From positions 1,924,001 through 1,988,000 of the forward strand of contig NC_088301.1 of the NCBI RefSeq assembly GCF_032854445.1: a stretch of 64,000 nt of DNA, in the 5' to 3' direction. The notes under the pieces are model-generated. The model was not told the DNA's origin, searched no databases, and worked only from the letters and a program-made list of their open reading frames with translations. Positions within the stretch are counted from its first letter, which is position 1; each line of letters begins with the position of its first letter. The position numbers and the translations under genes were made by a program. This document shows positions 54,901 to 64,000 of the stretch, in pieces. Origin of the DNA: Liolophura sinensis. Its lineage: Eukaryota > Mollusca > Polyplacophora > Chitonida > Chitonidae.

Positions 54901-57900
54901 ATTATACCAACACAGCTGGCAAACAAATATATTTTCATGTATAAGCTGATATGTTTTTTTTATCCCATGCATGCTAAAGTATAACTGAACAGTTACAAAA
55001 GAGAAATGACGCTTATCTTAACTGTGTTACCCAGGGTATCTGAAATCGAACTCCCCTGTAATAGATGGGATTTAATTGTCATGCACTTATGTTGCGTAGA
55101 TGTATGAGAGATCAAACCGAGATTCAGTGTTTGCTTGAACACTGCATAAAAGAGCAGTCACATAAATACAATTAATTGTTCAAAATAACTTGCCTTACGT
55201 AATAATGTATGTTGCAAAGCAAACATCTTTTTTAGTTAAGCAGTGAAATTGACACACATTTCATGAATCGCCAGTGTTTGTGTGAGAACATTAACATAAA
55301 CATTGACTTAGTGCTGTTAAGGAGATGGATGCCTACAGGACATCCTTGTTGTATTACTTGACATAGCCCACTGAACCTTTAGGGGCAGGGTCTTCAGGGG
55401 AGCACTGTTCCTAAAAGGCGCAAGAAGGTATTTTGAACCTCCCAGGAAAATATAGTTTCCCCCTTGGCAGAAAATAGGCAGGGCACAGAACCTTTCTGAT
55501 CTATGTTAAGCCTGAAGAGATTAGGGAAAATAAAGTGTCACTGTTAATGTACTGCATATGGCAGCGAAAGAAGTATCAGCTTATGGAAAAGAGCAGGCCT
55601 GAACAAAAGAGTATATGTGTATGTACAGTGATGTATCTGCAGGTATTAAAGCTACAGGTAAAAAGATGTACAGCATTTACTTTTGTATATTAATATAAAA
55701 TTGGTCAGTGCGTGATCATGGGCTGATGTTCCCTATTGTTACGTAATGGATGTCAGGACCCACTCAGCCATGGAGCCCTCCCTGTATATATGTATGTGTA
55801 ACCACTTACCGGAACATGTATTACAGGTGAACATGCAGTGTGACGAATGCTACATTAATTGTGGAATATTTTGGAAACATTATTACCTGTGTACTCCATT
55901 AGGAGATGGTATGTTGAGATCAAAGGGCAATGTCTCTGAGTATTGACAGGTAAAAATATCAGCTCATGGTACGTCCTACAGGTATACAGAGTGTTTAGGT
56001 GCAGGTGTTAAAACTGGGGGTAATAGTAAATATAAACCGGGTTATTGTATTACAATGGACTGATGTGCCCTATTGCTACATAATGGATGTCATGAACACG
56101 TTCAGGTGAAATACAGTCTGTTGAAATCAAAGCGGTACAGTAATTAGTCTGAGTGAAGATGTAGAAGATGTCTGCAGCAGTTCTATCACTTGGAGAACAC
56201 CTGGCGCAGAGGTTAGACTTTCAGAGAAGGTTAACATGAATCTGATGGCTCAACAGGGGTGGGGGTAGGGGAGAAGCTAGAAGGTAATGGTGGAAGCTTT
56301 CCCTGGCCAACCGGTCATGAGTGTTTCATTGTAGAGTTCTCCACCCATAAACCACACAGGTAGGAGTTTCTTTGTTGGCGGACAACTGTGGCACTCTCTG
56401 GAATAAACAGCCAAGATGACATCAGAAATTGCTTACACAAAAGTCTTTCCACAAGATGAAGAGCGTAGATACACTCATTCATCATGCTGAAGGAGAATTT
56501 GACCACCTGTGGCTCGGCTTCATGTTACTTTTCCTTGTAATTGTGTGCGTCAACCCCAGGTAAATCAGTAGCCCTTACGTGAAGCTGTGCTATCACACAG
56601 TCAGCTATCACACAAGTAAACTTACTTCCTGGCTCTGATGTCGTCTTAGACATTTTCATGACAATCAGCCTACTAAATATAGGTTTGTGTACAAATGTGG
56701 GGGTAAATCAGGAAGGTAGCAGATGCAGGTCCTTTGACGCAGGTCTGGCTGCTCATCTTCAGGAGTGGTAAATATATTTATGTTTACATACTGAAATTTT
56801 GTATTTTCACAATTTATATATACATGTATATATATAAACAAGTAACACTTTGGGATTCCAAACCTTATCATTTGGGATTCCAAACCTTATCATTTGGGAT
56901 TCCAAACCTTTGACCCCTAAACCCTTGTGAGGGGTTGTGAAATGCCCTGGATCAGGCCTGCAGTACTGGTCAGTATGGTTTTGAGGCTTATACATGTACA
57001 TGGTTCACACCATACAATTAACACATGAAAAATGTGTCTGCCTACAGTTACCACTGGGTGGTCAAGTCTGTATTGAAAAACTTCCAAATATTGAGGAAAT
57101 GGTTACATCAGCCTGCACTTTGATGAATGAATTCATTAGTTTGTTGATAGATTGAGATCCGTGCACCTTAGTAACAGTCTCAAATTAGAGTGTGGTATTT
57201 CGAGTCCAGAAAACATTAATCCCATCACAACATAGTATGGAATCGTTGATTTATCAGTTATCTCTGGGGTGTCTCTGTGCAGTGGGTTGCCCAGGCTTAA
57301 TAGAGCAGTAAGCTTTAGTAAGTTTTACGGACTACGAATCGTATACGAATGTCGGACATGACGCATATATTTAAAAGCTTTACCTGTAGTGATATTGTAT
57401 TTGAATTTTCCTTGTTTTACCTCAGTTACATTCGCACTGATTTCATCAGTTATGGTCAGTGTCTGTTATGTACTTCTCAGTTATTATTTATACATGTAAA
57501 GGCCTGCATACAGTATATGGTTATTGTAGTATGAAATGATCTGAACTCAGCTGTGATGAACATACAGCGTTTTACATATGCATGAAGGTGGGACTTTGTG
57601 ATCGGCTAGCCTAATTTATACAACACATACAGGATGTTTTATTTGTACTGCACAGAATATGCTGATAATACAGTATAGCATGATACACGTAGGTATTTCA
57701 GCGTACAGAAACGTTGAGAAATGCTAATGAAATTGATGCACATGTAGACGTGTGGACATGGATGTGTGTTTTCAAGGTTCATGGCAGAAAGGAGCTTTGA
57801 TTTTCAGTTTTGGTTTGATTGTAATAGAGAAGTACAGTATAGCATGATACACGTAGGTATTTCAGCGTACAGAAACGTTGAGAAATGCTAATGAAATTGA

Positions 57901-60900
57901 TGCACATGTAGACGTGTGGACATGGATGTGTGTTTCCAAGGTTCATGGCAGAAAGGAGCTTTGATTTTCAGTTTTGGTTTGATTGTAATAGAGAAGTACA
58001 GTATAGCATGATACACGTAGGTATTTCAGCGTACAGAAACGTTGAGAAATGCTAATGAAATTGATGCACGTGTAGATGTGTGGACATGGATGTGTGTGTC
58101 AAGGTTCATGGCAGAAAGGAGCTTTGATTTTCAGTTTTGGTTTGATTGTAATAGAGAAGTACAGTATAGCATGATACACGTAGGTATTTCAGCGTACAGA
58201 AACGTTGAGAAATGCTAATGAAATTGATGCACATGTAGACGTGTGGACATGGATGTGTGTTTCCAAGGTTCATGGCAGAAAGGAGCTTTGATTTTCAGTT
58301 TTGGTTTGATTGTAATAGAGAAGTACAGTATAGCATGATACACATAGGTATTTCAGCGTACAGAAACGTTGAGAAATGCTAATGAAATTGATGCACGTGT
58401 AGACGTGTGGACATGGATGTGTGTTTCCAAGGTTCATGGCAGAAAGGAGCTTTGATTTTCAGTTTTGGTTTGATTGTAATAGAGAAGTACAGTATAGCAT
58501 GATACACGTAGGTATTTCAGCGTACAGAAACGTTGAGAAATGCTAATGAAATTGATGCACATGTAGACGTGTGGACATGGATGTGTGTTTCCAAGGTTCA
58601 TGGCAGAAAGGAGCTTTGATTTTCAGTTTTGGTTTGATTGTAATAGAGAAGTACAGTATAGCATGATACACGTAGGTATTTCAGCGTACAGAAACGTTGA
58701 GAAATGCTAATGAAATTGATGCACATGTAGACGTGTGGACATGGATGTGTGTGTCAAGGTTCATGGCAGAAAGGAGCTTTGATTTTCAGTTTTGGTTTGA
58801 TTGTAATAGAGAAGTACAGTATATTATTTATACTATATGTTGGGAGTTTTTTTTAATATTTTAGGAGAAGGCTTAGCAGGCTTTTATTATAATATAAAAA
58901 CTTAACATAAAAAAAACAGTGGAATATTAAAAGTTATGTTGTATTTTAGCAATTTATAGCTAAAATGTGCTGTACCACATGTTATGTACCACCCACAGGT
59001 CATGTACCATAACAGACGGAATGAGTTGTGGTTTGGGTTTGTGAAATGGAGCTCACACAAAATCATGTGACCTTTTTGAACCATTATTCATAGAATGTAA
59101 AATTGTTTATATGCATCATTTAATTGTTGAAATTCTACCTGCTGTTGTAGATTCAGATTGAGGATGCCATTCTTAAGGCTCGAGACGAGAGGCTACAAGC
59201 GCTGAGTGAGAACAGTGGGATAAGCATAGATGACCTGAACAAAGTCGTACAGCCGATCATCGAGTCCTGTACCAAAGATGCCATCTCTGTAAGTCACCAC
59301 AGATAGGTACAGCCTATCACGGAGTCATGCACCAAAGATGCCATCTCTGTAAGTCACCACAGATAGGTACAGCCTATCACGGAGTCATGCACCAAAGATG
59401 CCATCTCTGTAAGTCACCACAGATAGGTACAGCCTATCACGGAGTCATGCACCAAAGATGCCATCTCTGTAAGTCACCACAGATAGGTACAGCCTATCAC
59501 GGAGTCATGCACCAAAGATGCCATCTCTGTAAGTCACCACAGATAGGTACAGCCTATCACGGAGTCATGCACCAAAGATGCCATCTCTGTAAGTCACCAC
59601 AGATAGTTACAGCCTATCATAGAGTCATGTACCAAAGATGCCATCTGTGTAAGTCACCACAGATAGGTACAGCCTATCACGGAGTCATGCACCAAAGATG
59701 CCATCTCTGTAAGTCACCACAGATAGGTACAGCCTATCATAGTCATGTACCAAAGATGCCATCTGTGTAAGTCACCACAGATAGGTACAGCCTATCACGG
59801 AGTCATGCACCAAAGATGCCATCTCTGTAAGTCACCACAGATAGGTACAGCCTATCACGGAGTCATGCACCAAAGATGCCATCTCTGTAAGTCACCACAG
59901 ATAGTTACAGCCTATCATAGAGTCATGTACCAAAGATGCCATCTGTGTAAGTCACCACAGATAGGTACAGCCTATCACGGAGTCATGCACCAAAGATGCC
60001 ATCTCTGTAAGTCACCACAGATAGGTACAGCCTATCATAGTCATGTACCAAAGATGCCATCTGTGTAAGTCACCACAGATAGGTACAGCCTATCACGGAG
60101 TCATGCACCAAAGATGCCATCTCTGTAAGTCACCACAGATAGGTACAGCCTATCACGGAGTCATGCACCAAAGATGCCATCTCTGTAAGTCACCACAGAT
60201 AGGTACAGCCTATCACGGAGTCATGCACCAAAGATGCCATCTCTGTAAGTCACCACAGATAGGTACAGCCTATCACGGAGTCATGCACCAAAGATGCCAT
60301 CTCTGTAAGTCACCACAGATAGGTACAGCCTATCATAGTCATGTACCAATGATGCCATCTGTGTAAGTCACCACAGATAGTTACAGCCTATCATAGAGTC
60401 ATGTACCAAAGATGCCATCTGTGTAAGTCACCACAGATAGGTACAGCCTATCATAGTCATGTACCAAAGATGCCATCTCTGTAAGTCACCACAGATGGTT
60501 ACAGCCTATCATAGAGTCATGTACCAAAGATGCCATTTGTGTAAATCACCACAGATAGGTACAGCCTATCACGGAGTCATGCACCAAAGATGCCATCTCT
60601 GTAAGTCACCACAGATAGGTACAGCCTATCATAGTCATGTACCAAAGATGCCATCTCTGTAAGTCACCACAGATAGGTACAGCCGATCATCGAGTCCTGT
60701 ACCAAAGATGCCATTTGTGTAAATCACCACAGATAGTTACAGCCTATCATAGAGTCATGTACCAAAGATGCCATTTGTGTAAATCACCACAGATAGTTAC
60801 AGCCTATCATAGAGTCATGTACCAAAGATGCCATCTGTGTAAGTCACCACAGATAGTTACAGCCTATCATAGAGTCATGTACCAAAGATGCCATTTGTGT

Positions 60901-63900
60901 AAATCACCACAGATAGGTACAGCCTATCACGGAGTCATGTACCAAAGATGCCATCTGTGTAAGTGACCGCGGATAGTTACAGCCTATCATAGTCATGTAC
61001 CAAAAATGCCATCTGTGTAAGTTACCATGGATAGGTACAGCCTATCATAGAGTCAAGTACAAAAGATGCCATCTGTGTAAGTCACCACGGATAGTTACAG
61101 CCTATCATAGTTATGCGCCAAAGATGCCATCTCTCTTGTACCAAAGATGCCATCTGTGTAAGTCACCAGGGATAGGTACAGCGTATCATAGTCATGTACC
61201 AAAAATGCCATCTGTGTAAGTCACCAGGGATAGATACAGCCTATCATAGTTATGCGCCAAAGATGCCATCTCTCATGTACCAAAGATGCCATCTGTGTAA
61301 GTCACCAGGGATAGGTACAGCCTATCATAGTCATGTACCAAAAATGCCATCTGTGTAAGTTACCATGGATAGGTACAGCCTATCATAGAGTCAAGTACAA
61401 AAGATGCCATCTGTGTAAGTCACCAGGGATAGATACAGCCTATCATAGTTATGCGCCAAAGATGCCATCTCTCATGTACCAAAGATGCCATCTGTGTAAG
61501 TCACCAGGGATAGGTACAGCCTATCATAGTCATGTACCAAAAATGCCATCTGCGTAAGTCACCAGGGATAGGTACAGCCTATCATAGTTATGTACCAAAG
61601 ATGCCATCTGTGTAAGTCACCATGGATAGGTACAGCCTATCATAGTCATGTACCAAAAATGCCATCTGCGTAAGTCACCAGGGATAGTTACAGCCTATCA
61701 TAGAGTCATGTACCAAAGATGCCATTTGTGTAAGTCACCAGGGATAGTTACAGCCTATCATAGAGTCATGTACCAAAGATGCCATTTGTGTAAATCACCA
61801 CAGATAGGTACAGCCTATCACGGAGTCATGTACCAAAGATGCCATCTGTGTAAGTTACCATGGATAGGTACAGCCTATCATAGAGTCAAGTACAAAAGAT
61901 GCCATCTGTGTAAGTCACCACGGATAGTTACAGCCTATCATAGTTATGCGCCAAAGATGCCATCTCTCTTGTACCAAAGATGCCATCTGTGTAAGTCACC
62001 AGGGATAGGTACAGCGTATCATAGTCATGTACCAAAAATGCCATCTGTGTAAGTTACCATGGATAGGTACAGCCTATCATAGAGTCAAGTACAAAAGATG
62101 CCATCTGTGTAAGTCACCAGGGATAGATACAGCCTATCATAGTTATGCGCCAAAGATGCCATCTCTCATGTACCAAAGATGCCATCTGTGTAAGTCACCA
62201 GGGATAGGTACAGCCTATCATAGTCATGTACCAAAAATGCCATCTGCGTAAGTCACCAGGGATAGGTACAGCCTATCATAGTTATGTACCAAAGATGCCA
62301 TCTGTGTAAGTCACCATGGATAGGTACAGCCTATCATAGTCATGTACCAAAAATGCCATCTGCGTAAGTCACCAGGGATAGGTACAGCCTATCATAGTTA
62401 TGTACCAAAGATGCCATCTGTGTAAGTCACCATGGATAGGTACAGTGTATCATAGTTATGTACCAAAGATGCCATCTGTGTAAGTCACCATGGATAGGTA
62501 CAGCCTATCATAGTCATGTACCAAAGATGCCATCTGTGTAAGTCACCATGGATAGGTACAGCCTATCATAGTCATGTACCAAAAATGCCATCTGCGTAAG
62601 TCACCAGGGATAGGTACAGCCTATCATAGTCATGTACCAAAGATGCCATCTGTGTAAGTCACCATGGATAGGTACAGCCTATCATAGTCATGTACCAAAG
62701 ATGCCATCTGTGTAAGTCACCATGGATAGGTACAGCCTATCATAGTTATGTACCAAAGATGCCATCTGTGTAAGTCACCATGGATAGGTACAGTGTATCA
62801 TAGTTATGTACCAAAGATGCCATCTGTGTAAGTCACCATGGATAGGTACAGCCTATCATAGTCATGTACCAAAGATGCCATCTGTGTAAGTCACCATGGA
62901 TAGGTACAGCCTATCATAGTCATGTACCAAAGATGCCATCTGTGTAAGTCACCATGGATAGGTACAGCCTATCATAGTCATGTACCAAAAATGCCATCTG
63001 TGTAAGTTACCATGGATAGGTACAGCCTATCATAGAGTAAAGTACAAAAGATGCCATCTGTGTAAGTCACCAGGGATAGATACAGCCTATCATAGTTATG
63101 CGCCAAAGATGCCATCTCTCATGTACCAAAGATGCCATCTGTGTAAGTCACCAGGGATAGGTACAGCCTATCATAGTCATGTACCAAAAATGCCATCTGC
63201 GTAAGTCACCAGGGATAGGTACAGCCTATCATAGTTATGTACCAAAGATGCCATCTGTGTAAGTCACCATGGATAGGTACAGCCTATCATAGTTATGTAC
63301 CAAAGATGCCATCTGTGTAAGTCACCATGGATAGGTACAGCCTATCATAGAGTTTTGCACCAAAAATGCCATCTCTGTATGAAGCGGAACATCTTAGAAT
63401 TGATCTTTTGCATTAATTTTATTAGAAAGTGGGTTGTAGGTCTAAAACAGGATGACCTGTTCTCTGGTGGACTGCCATTGTAAAAGTGAAATATTTTCAA
63501 GTACAACAATAAACACAAATCAGTAATCCCAAAACTTTTTTTCTTGTCAGAATGGCAAGACCTGGATATTCACCAGAAGTGTGGGAGATGCTCAGTGTGA
63601 ATTTGTCACTTTGTACCTGCTCAAAAGGTAATAATGTGCATTAGTAAGTGTCATTTGTAATTATTGCTTTCTTGTGAAGTGAAATTTGTGCTAAAGTCTA
63701 GAATTTTCTTTTGGAAGGGACACAACTCTTGAGACTGACAGTGAGTTGGCCCCTTTATGTTTTTTTTTTTTTCAATTTGATTAATACATGCATGTGTTCA
63801 TACTTTATATGGCCGTTATATTACATTTAGTGGAACAGTCTTTATGTATGTGCAGCACTTTTAAAACTTGAAATTAAAAATAAGCATGAGTATTAAAGTT

Positions 63901-64000
63901 ACCTTCTGAATACTGTATTATTTCCCTTTTACAGGATAACTGCAAGAGAAGCAAGTTTTCAGATGAGACTACATCTCATTTACCTAATCAATGACTTGTT
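36891..64000 (+). CDS. CHERP: CHERP (SURP and CID domain splicing factor), 5' part, 6 exons, runs off the window
   Basis: CHERP works with the U2 snRNP partners U2SURP/SR140 and RBM17 in pre-mRNA splicing. Despite its name it is mainly nuclear. Exons are 36891-36915, 47234-47404, 53270-53520, 59151-59288, 63551-63627 and 63935-64000+. Phases are 1, 1, 0, 0, 2 and all junctions are GT-AG. The 242 visible residues give MDLPKPPE, a SURP module (about 9-62, with GPEFEFMTKNKQKDNPKFSF), a Gln-rich coiled coil (66-149), and the start of the CID (about 176 on: VVQPIIESCTKDAIS, then LHLIYLINDLL). Order and spacing match CHERP. SR140 and SCAF proteins also combine SURP/CID modules but differ in order. 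Introns are long (10.3, 5.9, 5.6, 4.3 and 0.3 kb) and three carry large tandem arrays. The C-terminal half (Pro-rich, SR-rich and G-patch in the family) lies outside. Confidence 0.93.
36916..47233 (+). other. CHERP intron 1 (10.3 kb), largely unique
   Basis: It is bounded by GTAAAA and TTTTCAG. Apart from family A copy 2 and a hairpin-rich patch at 39487-39528 (AGGGCT/AGCCCT and GCCCTAA/TTAGGGC stems), it is unique AT-rich DNA with many short TACATGTA motifs. No alternative exon was recognised. Confidence 0.7.
41684..42009 (-). mobile_element. dispersed nonautonomous element (family A), copy 2 (CHERP intron 1)
   Basis: It is the reverse complement of 2536-2863 along its full length with scattered differences; the CACT tail here is short and degraded (GTGAGTGATTGAGT). 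AGTATTT occurs directly outside both ends and may be a short target-site duplication. Confidence 0.8.
47234..47404 (+). CDS. CHERP: CHERP exon 2 (SURP module)
   Basis: The acceptor TTTTCCTTTTCAG is followed by DLELKNIIDKLANFVARNG and then GPEFEFMTKNKQKDNPKFSF. The exon ends TTEQT plus one base. This is the signature of the CHERP/SR140 SURP module. The donor CAA/GTAAGT is the seed of the repeat that follows it. Confidence 0.95.
47401..48366 (+). repeat. 24/16-bp repeat built on the exon 2 5' splice site, two blocks in CHERP intron 2
   Basis: Block 1 (47401-47460) starts at the true donor CAAGTAAGT and repeats it at about 47429 and 47445. Block 2 (48063-48366) has about 15 more units. Two unit types occur, a 24-mer beginning CAAGTAAGTTCATATG and ending TTAGCCAT and a 16-mer CAAGTAAGTTTACCAT, often alternating. 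About ten donor cores GTAAGT remain intact, and others are mutated to GTATGT, GCAAGT or GTAATT. Some 600 bp of unrelated, partly GC-rich sequence separates the blocks. Confidence 0.9.
47461..48062. other. unrelated segment between the two donor-repeat blocks, with GC-rich core 47640-47945
   Basis: The core is clearly richer in C and G (runs such as CCCCCAGCCC and CGCCCCACCCCAGCCC) than the AT-rich intron around it. It has no coding frame and no SINE similarity that I can see. It may be an insertion that split one repeat array, or a conserved intronic element. Confidence 0.4.
48701..49028. repeat. 45-bp minisatellite, about 7 copies (CHERP intron 2)
   Basis: The unit is GAAACTAGTTACAGTTTTCA, then TATATAGGGGATGAATGTAA and AGGTT. 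Because 45 is a multiple of 3, a minus-strand 119-codon frame stays open across it, a by-product of the repeat. Confidence 0.9.
49029..51063 (+). other. CHERP intron 2 unique part
   Basis: No exon is seen. A run of 13 C followed by A residues lies at about 50577-50596. Short frames (for example 49741-50016) lack family resemblance. Confidence 0.55.
51064..52720 (+). repeat. 40-bp minisatellite, about 41 copies (CHERP intron 2)
   Basis: The unit reads ACATATACAGTACATGCACA then CACGTGCCTTCACCAGTTGT. About half the copies contain the E-box CACGTG and the rest have CATGTG. Because 40 is not a multiple of 3, one repeating peptide appears in all three plus frames, giving open frames of up to 641 codons that are not genes. 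The array ends directly at a SINE fragment (52720). Confidence 0.95.
52720..52846 (-). mobile_element. 5'-truncated SINE at the end of the 40-bp array (CHERP intron 2)
   Basis: GGTTTATTGGAATGGTGTTT, CGCCTTACTCAAGAATGTTT and ACATTATGGTGGGAGGAAAC match the reversed SINE tail and body. The last minisatellite unit runs straight into it. Confidence 0.82.
53270..53520 (+). CDS. CHERP: CHERP exon 3 (Gln-rich coiled coil)
   Basis: The acceptor TCTGTTGTCAG is followed by residues 66-149, dominated by Gln with heptad-like Leu/Ile (KLAEQQQKLAQQQ; QIQQLQQQIQQQQQRM). Family members have a comparable Gln-rich helix here. The donor is CAG/GTGGGT, weaker than those of exons 2 and 4. Confidence 0.9.
53734..53863 (+). 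repeat. 65-bp tandem duplication, each copy ending in a 3'-splice-site-like tract (CHERP intron 3)
   Basis: Copies are at 53734-53798 and 53799-53863, with about three differences. Each ends in a pyrimidine tract (CTTTCTGTTTTTGCCTTTTC) followed by CAG. The sequence after each CAG begins AGC. No matching donor or CHERP-like peptide could be recognised after either. Confidence 0.8.
53864..57670 (+). other. CHERP intron 3 unique part
   Basis: Unique intronic DNA with the 22-bp repeat at 56850. Two roughly similar stretches mention CCCTATTG(T/C)TAC(G/A)TAATGGATGTCA (near 55730 and 56068), which suggests an old duplication. No exon was recognised. Confidence 0.55.
56850..56912 (+). repeat. 22-bp repeat, 3 copies (CHERP intron 3)
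   Basis: TTTGGGATTCCAAACCTTAT with CA is repeated in tandem, and the third copy diverges at its end. Each unit contains the near-palindrome TGGGATTCCA. Confidence 0.8.
57671..58820 (+). repeat. 164-bp tandem repeat, 7 copies (CHERP intron 3)
   Basis: The unit begins CAGTATAGCATGATACACGT and ends near TTTGATTGTAATAGAGAAGTA. Copies begin at about 57671, 57835, 57999, 58163, 58326, 58490 and 58653. They are nearly identical (a few substitutions and a 1-nt deletion), which implies recent expansion or homogenisation. No splice-site seed is evident. Confidence 0.93.
59151..59288 (+). CDS. CHERP: CHERP exon 4 (helix and start of CID domain)
   Basis: Forty-six codons in phase 0 (residues 150-195) end VQPIIESCTKDAIS at the donor TCT/GTAAGT. 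The last 42 nt (59247-59288) are also the exonic part of the 60-bp unit that fills the next intron. Confidence 0.93.
59247..63380 (+). repeat. 60-bp satellite made of exon 4 3' end plus 5' splice site, about 68 copies, filling CHERP intron 4
   Basis: The first unit is the real exon end (59247-59288, 42 nt) plus gtaagtcaccacagatag (59289-59306, 18 nt). Copies then follow without gap. The first five after the exon are identical to each other and differ from the exon at 5 of 42 sites. Further right, variants appear: TTAC for GTAC, TATCATAG(AG)TC with a 2-nt deletion giving 58-bp units, CCAGGGATAG and CCATGGATAG for CCACAGATAG, and GTAAAT in some donors. Nearly every unit keeps GTAAGT. The last recognisable unit ends GTATGA near 63380. 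The array lies wholly inside the gene between exons 4 and 5. Confidence 0.97.
63467..63525 (+). mobile_element. diverged SINE tail remnant after the 60-bp satellite
   Basis: GTAAAAGTGAAATATTTTCA followed by AGTACAACAATAAACACAAATC resembles the tail (GTGAAATATTCTTGAGTAC, AAAACACCAATC). It is short and diverged, so this call is less certain. Confidence 0.5.
63551..63627 (+). CDS. CHERP: CHERP exon 5 (CID)
   Basis: The acceptor TTTTTTCTTGTCAG is followed by NGKTWIFTRSVGDAQCEFVT and LYLLK (residues 196-220). The donor is AAAAG/GTAATA. It continues the CID after the satellite-filled intron in correct phase. Confidence 0.92.
63935..64000 (+). CDS. CHERP: CHERP exon 6, partial (CID, truncated by window end)
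   Basis: The acceptor TTCCCTTTTACAG completes R221. The exon then reads ITAREASFQMRLHLIYLIND and is cut by the window end after two further Leu codons. The LHLIYLINDLL helix is diagnostic of the CHERP/SR140/SCAF CID. Confidence 0.93.

Noticed and set aside
59327-63204. Frames encoding repeats of MHQRCHLCKSPQIGTAYH, resembling Cys/His-rich finger proteins
   Set aside because: This is the out-of-frame reading of the exon-derived 60-bp satellite within an intron. The CxxC-like spacing is fortuitous.
59247-63380. CRISPR array or repeated coding exons
   Set aside because: Units are contiguous without spacers, the host is a eukaryote, and the 18-nt gaps between exon-like parts are too short to be spliced out as introns.

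Overview
This window is animal nuclear DNA, most likely from a mollusc or another lophotrochozoan. The two recognisable genes are split by GT-AG introns. Short interspersed elements with a tRNA-like head and a tail that I associate with mollusc genomes recur about ten times. The sequence is AT-rich and full of minisatellites: tandem arrays cover roughly 12 kb of the 64 kb. The species cannot be named from the sequence alone.

Layout. Positions 1-28,200 hold no gene I can support. They carry minisatellites (2161-4745, 6434-7371, 10188-10510, 21608-22805), SINE copies and fragments, a MITE-like element (15957-16198), a 41-bp-arm inverted repeat (10949-11129) and a perfect 78-bp palindrome (19685-19762). 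Positions 31,218-35,947 on the minus strand encode a complete MAP-kinase-interacting kinase (MNK/MKNK) in eight coding exons. The exons join in phase to 473 residues. Positions 36,891-64,000 on the plus strand encode the 5' part of CHERP, a U2 snRNP-associated pre-mRNA processing factor. Six exons are present: a SURP module, a Gln-rich coiled coil and the start of the CID domain. The gene runs off the right edge. The two genes are head to head, with 944 bp between their start codons, and share an intergenic promoter region with TATA, CCAAT, ETS and YY1-like motifs.

The most unusual feature is inside CHERP. Intron 4 (59289-63550) is almost entirely a 60-bp satellite. Its unit is the last 42 nt of exon 4 plus the first 18 nt of the intron, so the real 5' splice site has been copied about 68 times. 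Most copies keep GTAAGT. Intron 2 of the same gene (47405-53269) begins with a separate, shorter tandem repeat, also built on its own 5' splice site (CAAGTAAGT). I therefore see two splice-donor-seeded repeats in one gene, and that gene encodes a splicing factor. Use of any later donor in intron 4 would add a TAG stop 5 codons past the normal exon end. Whether the copies are inert, act as decoys, bind U1 snRNP or regulate CHERP is open. Most long open frames elsewhere in the window are by-products of the minisatellites and are not genes.
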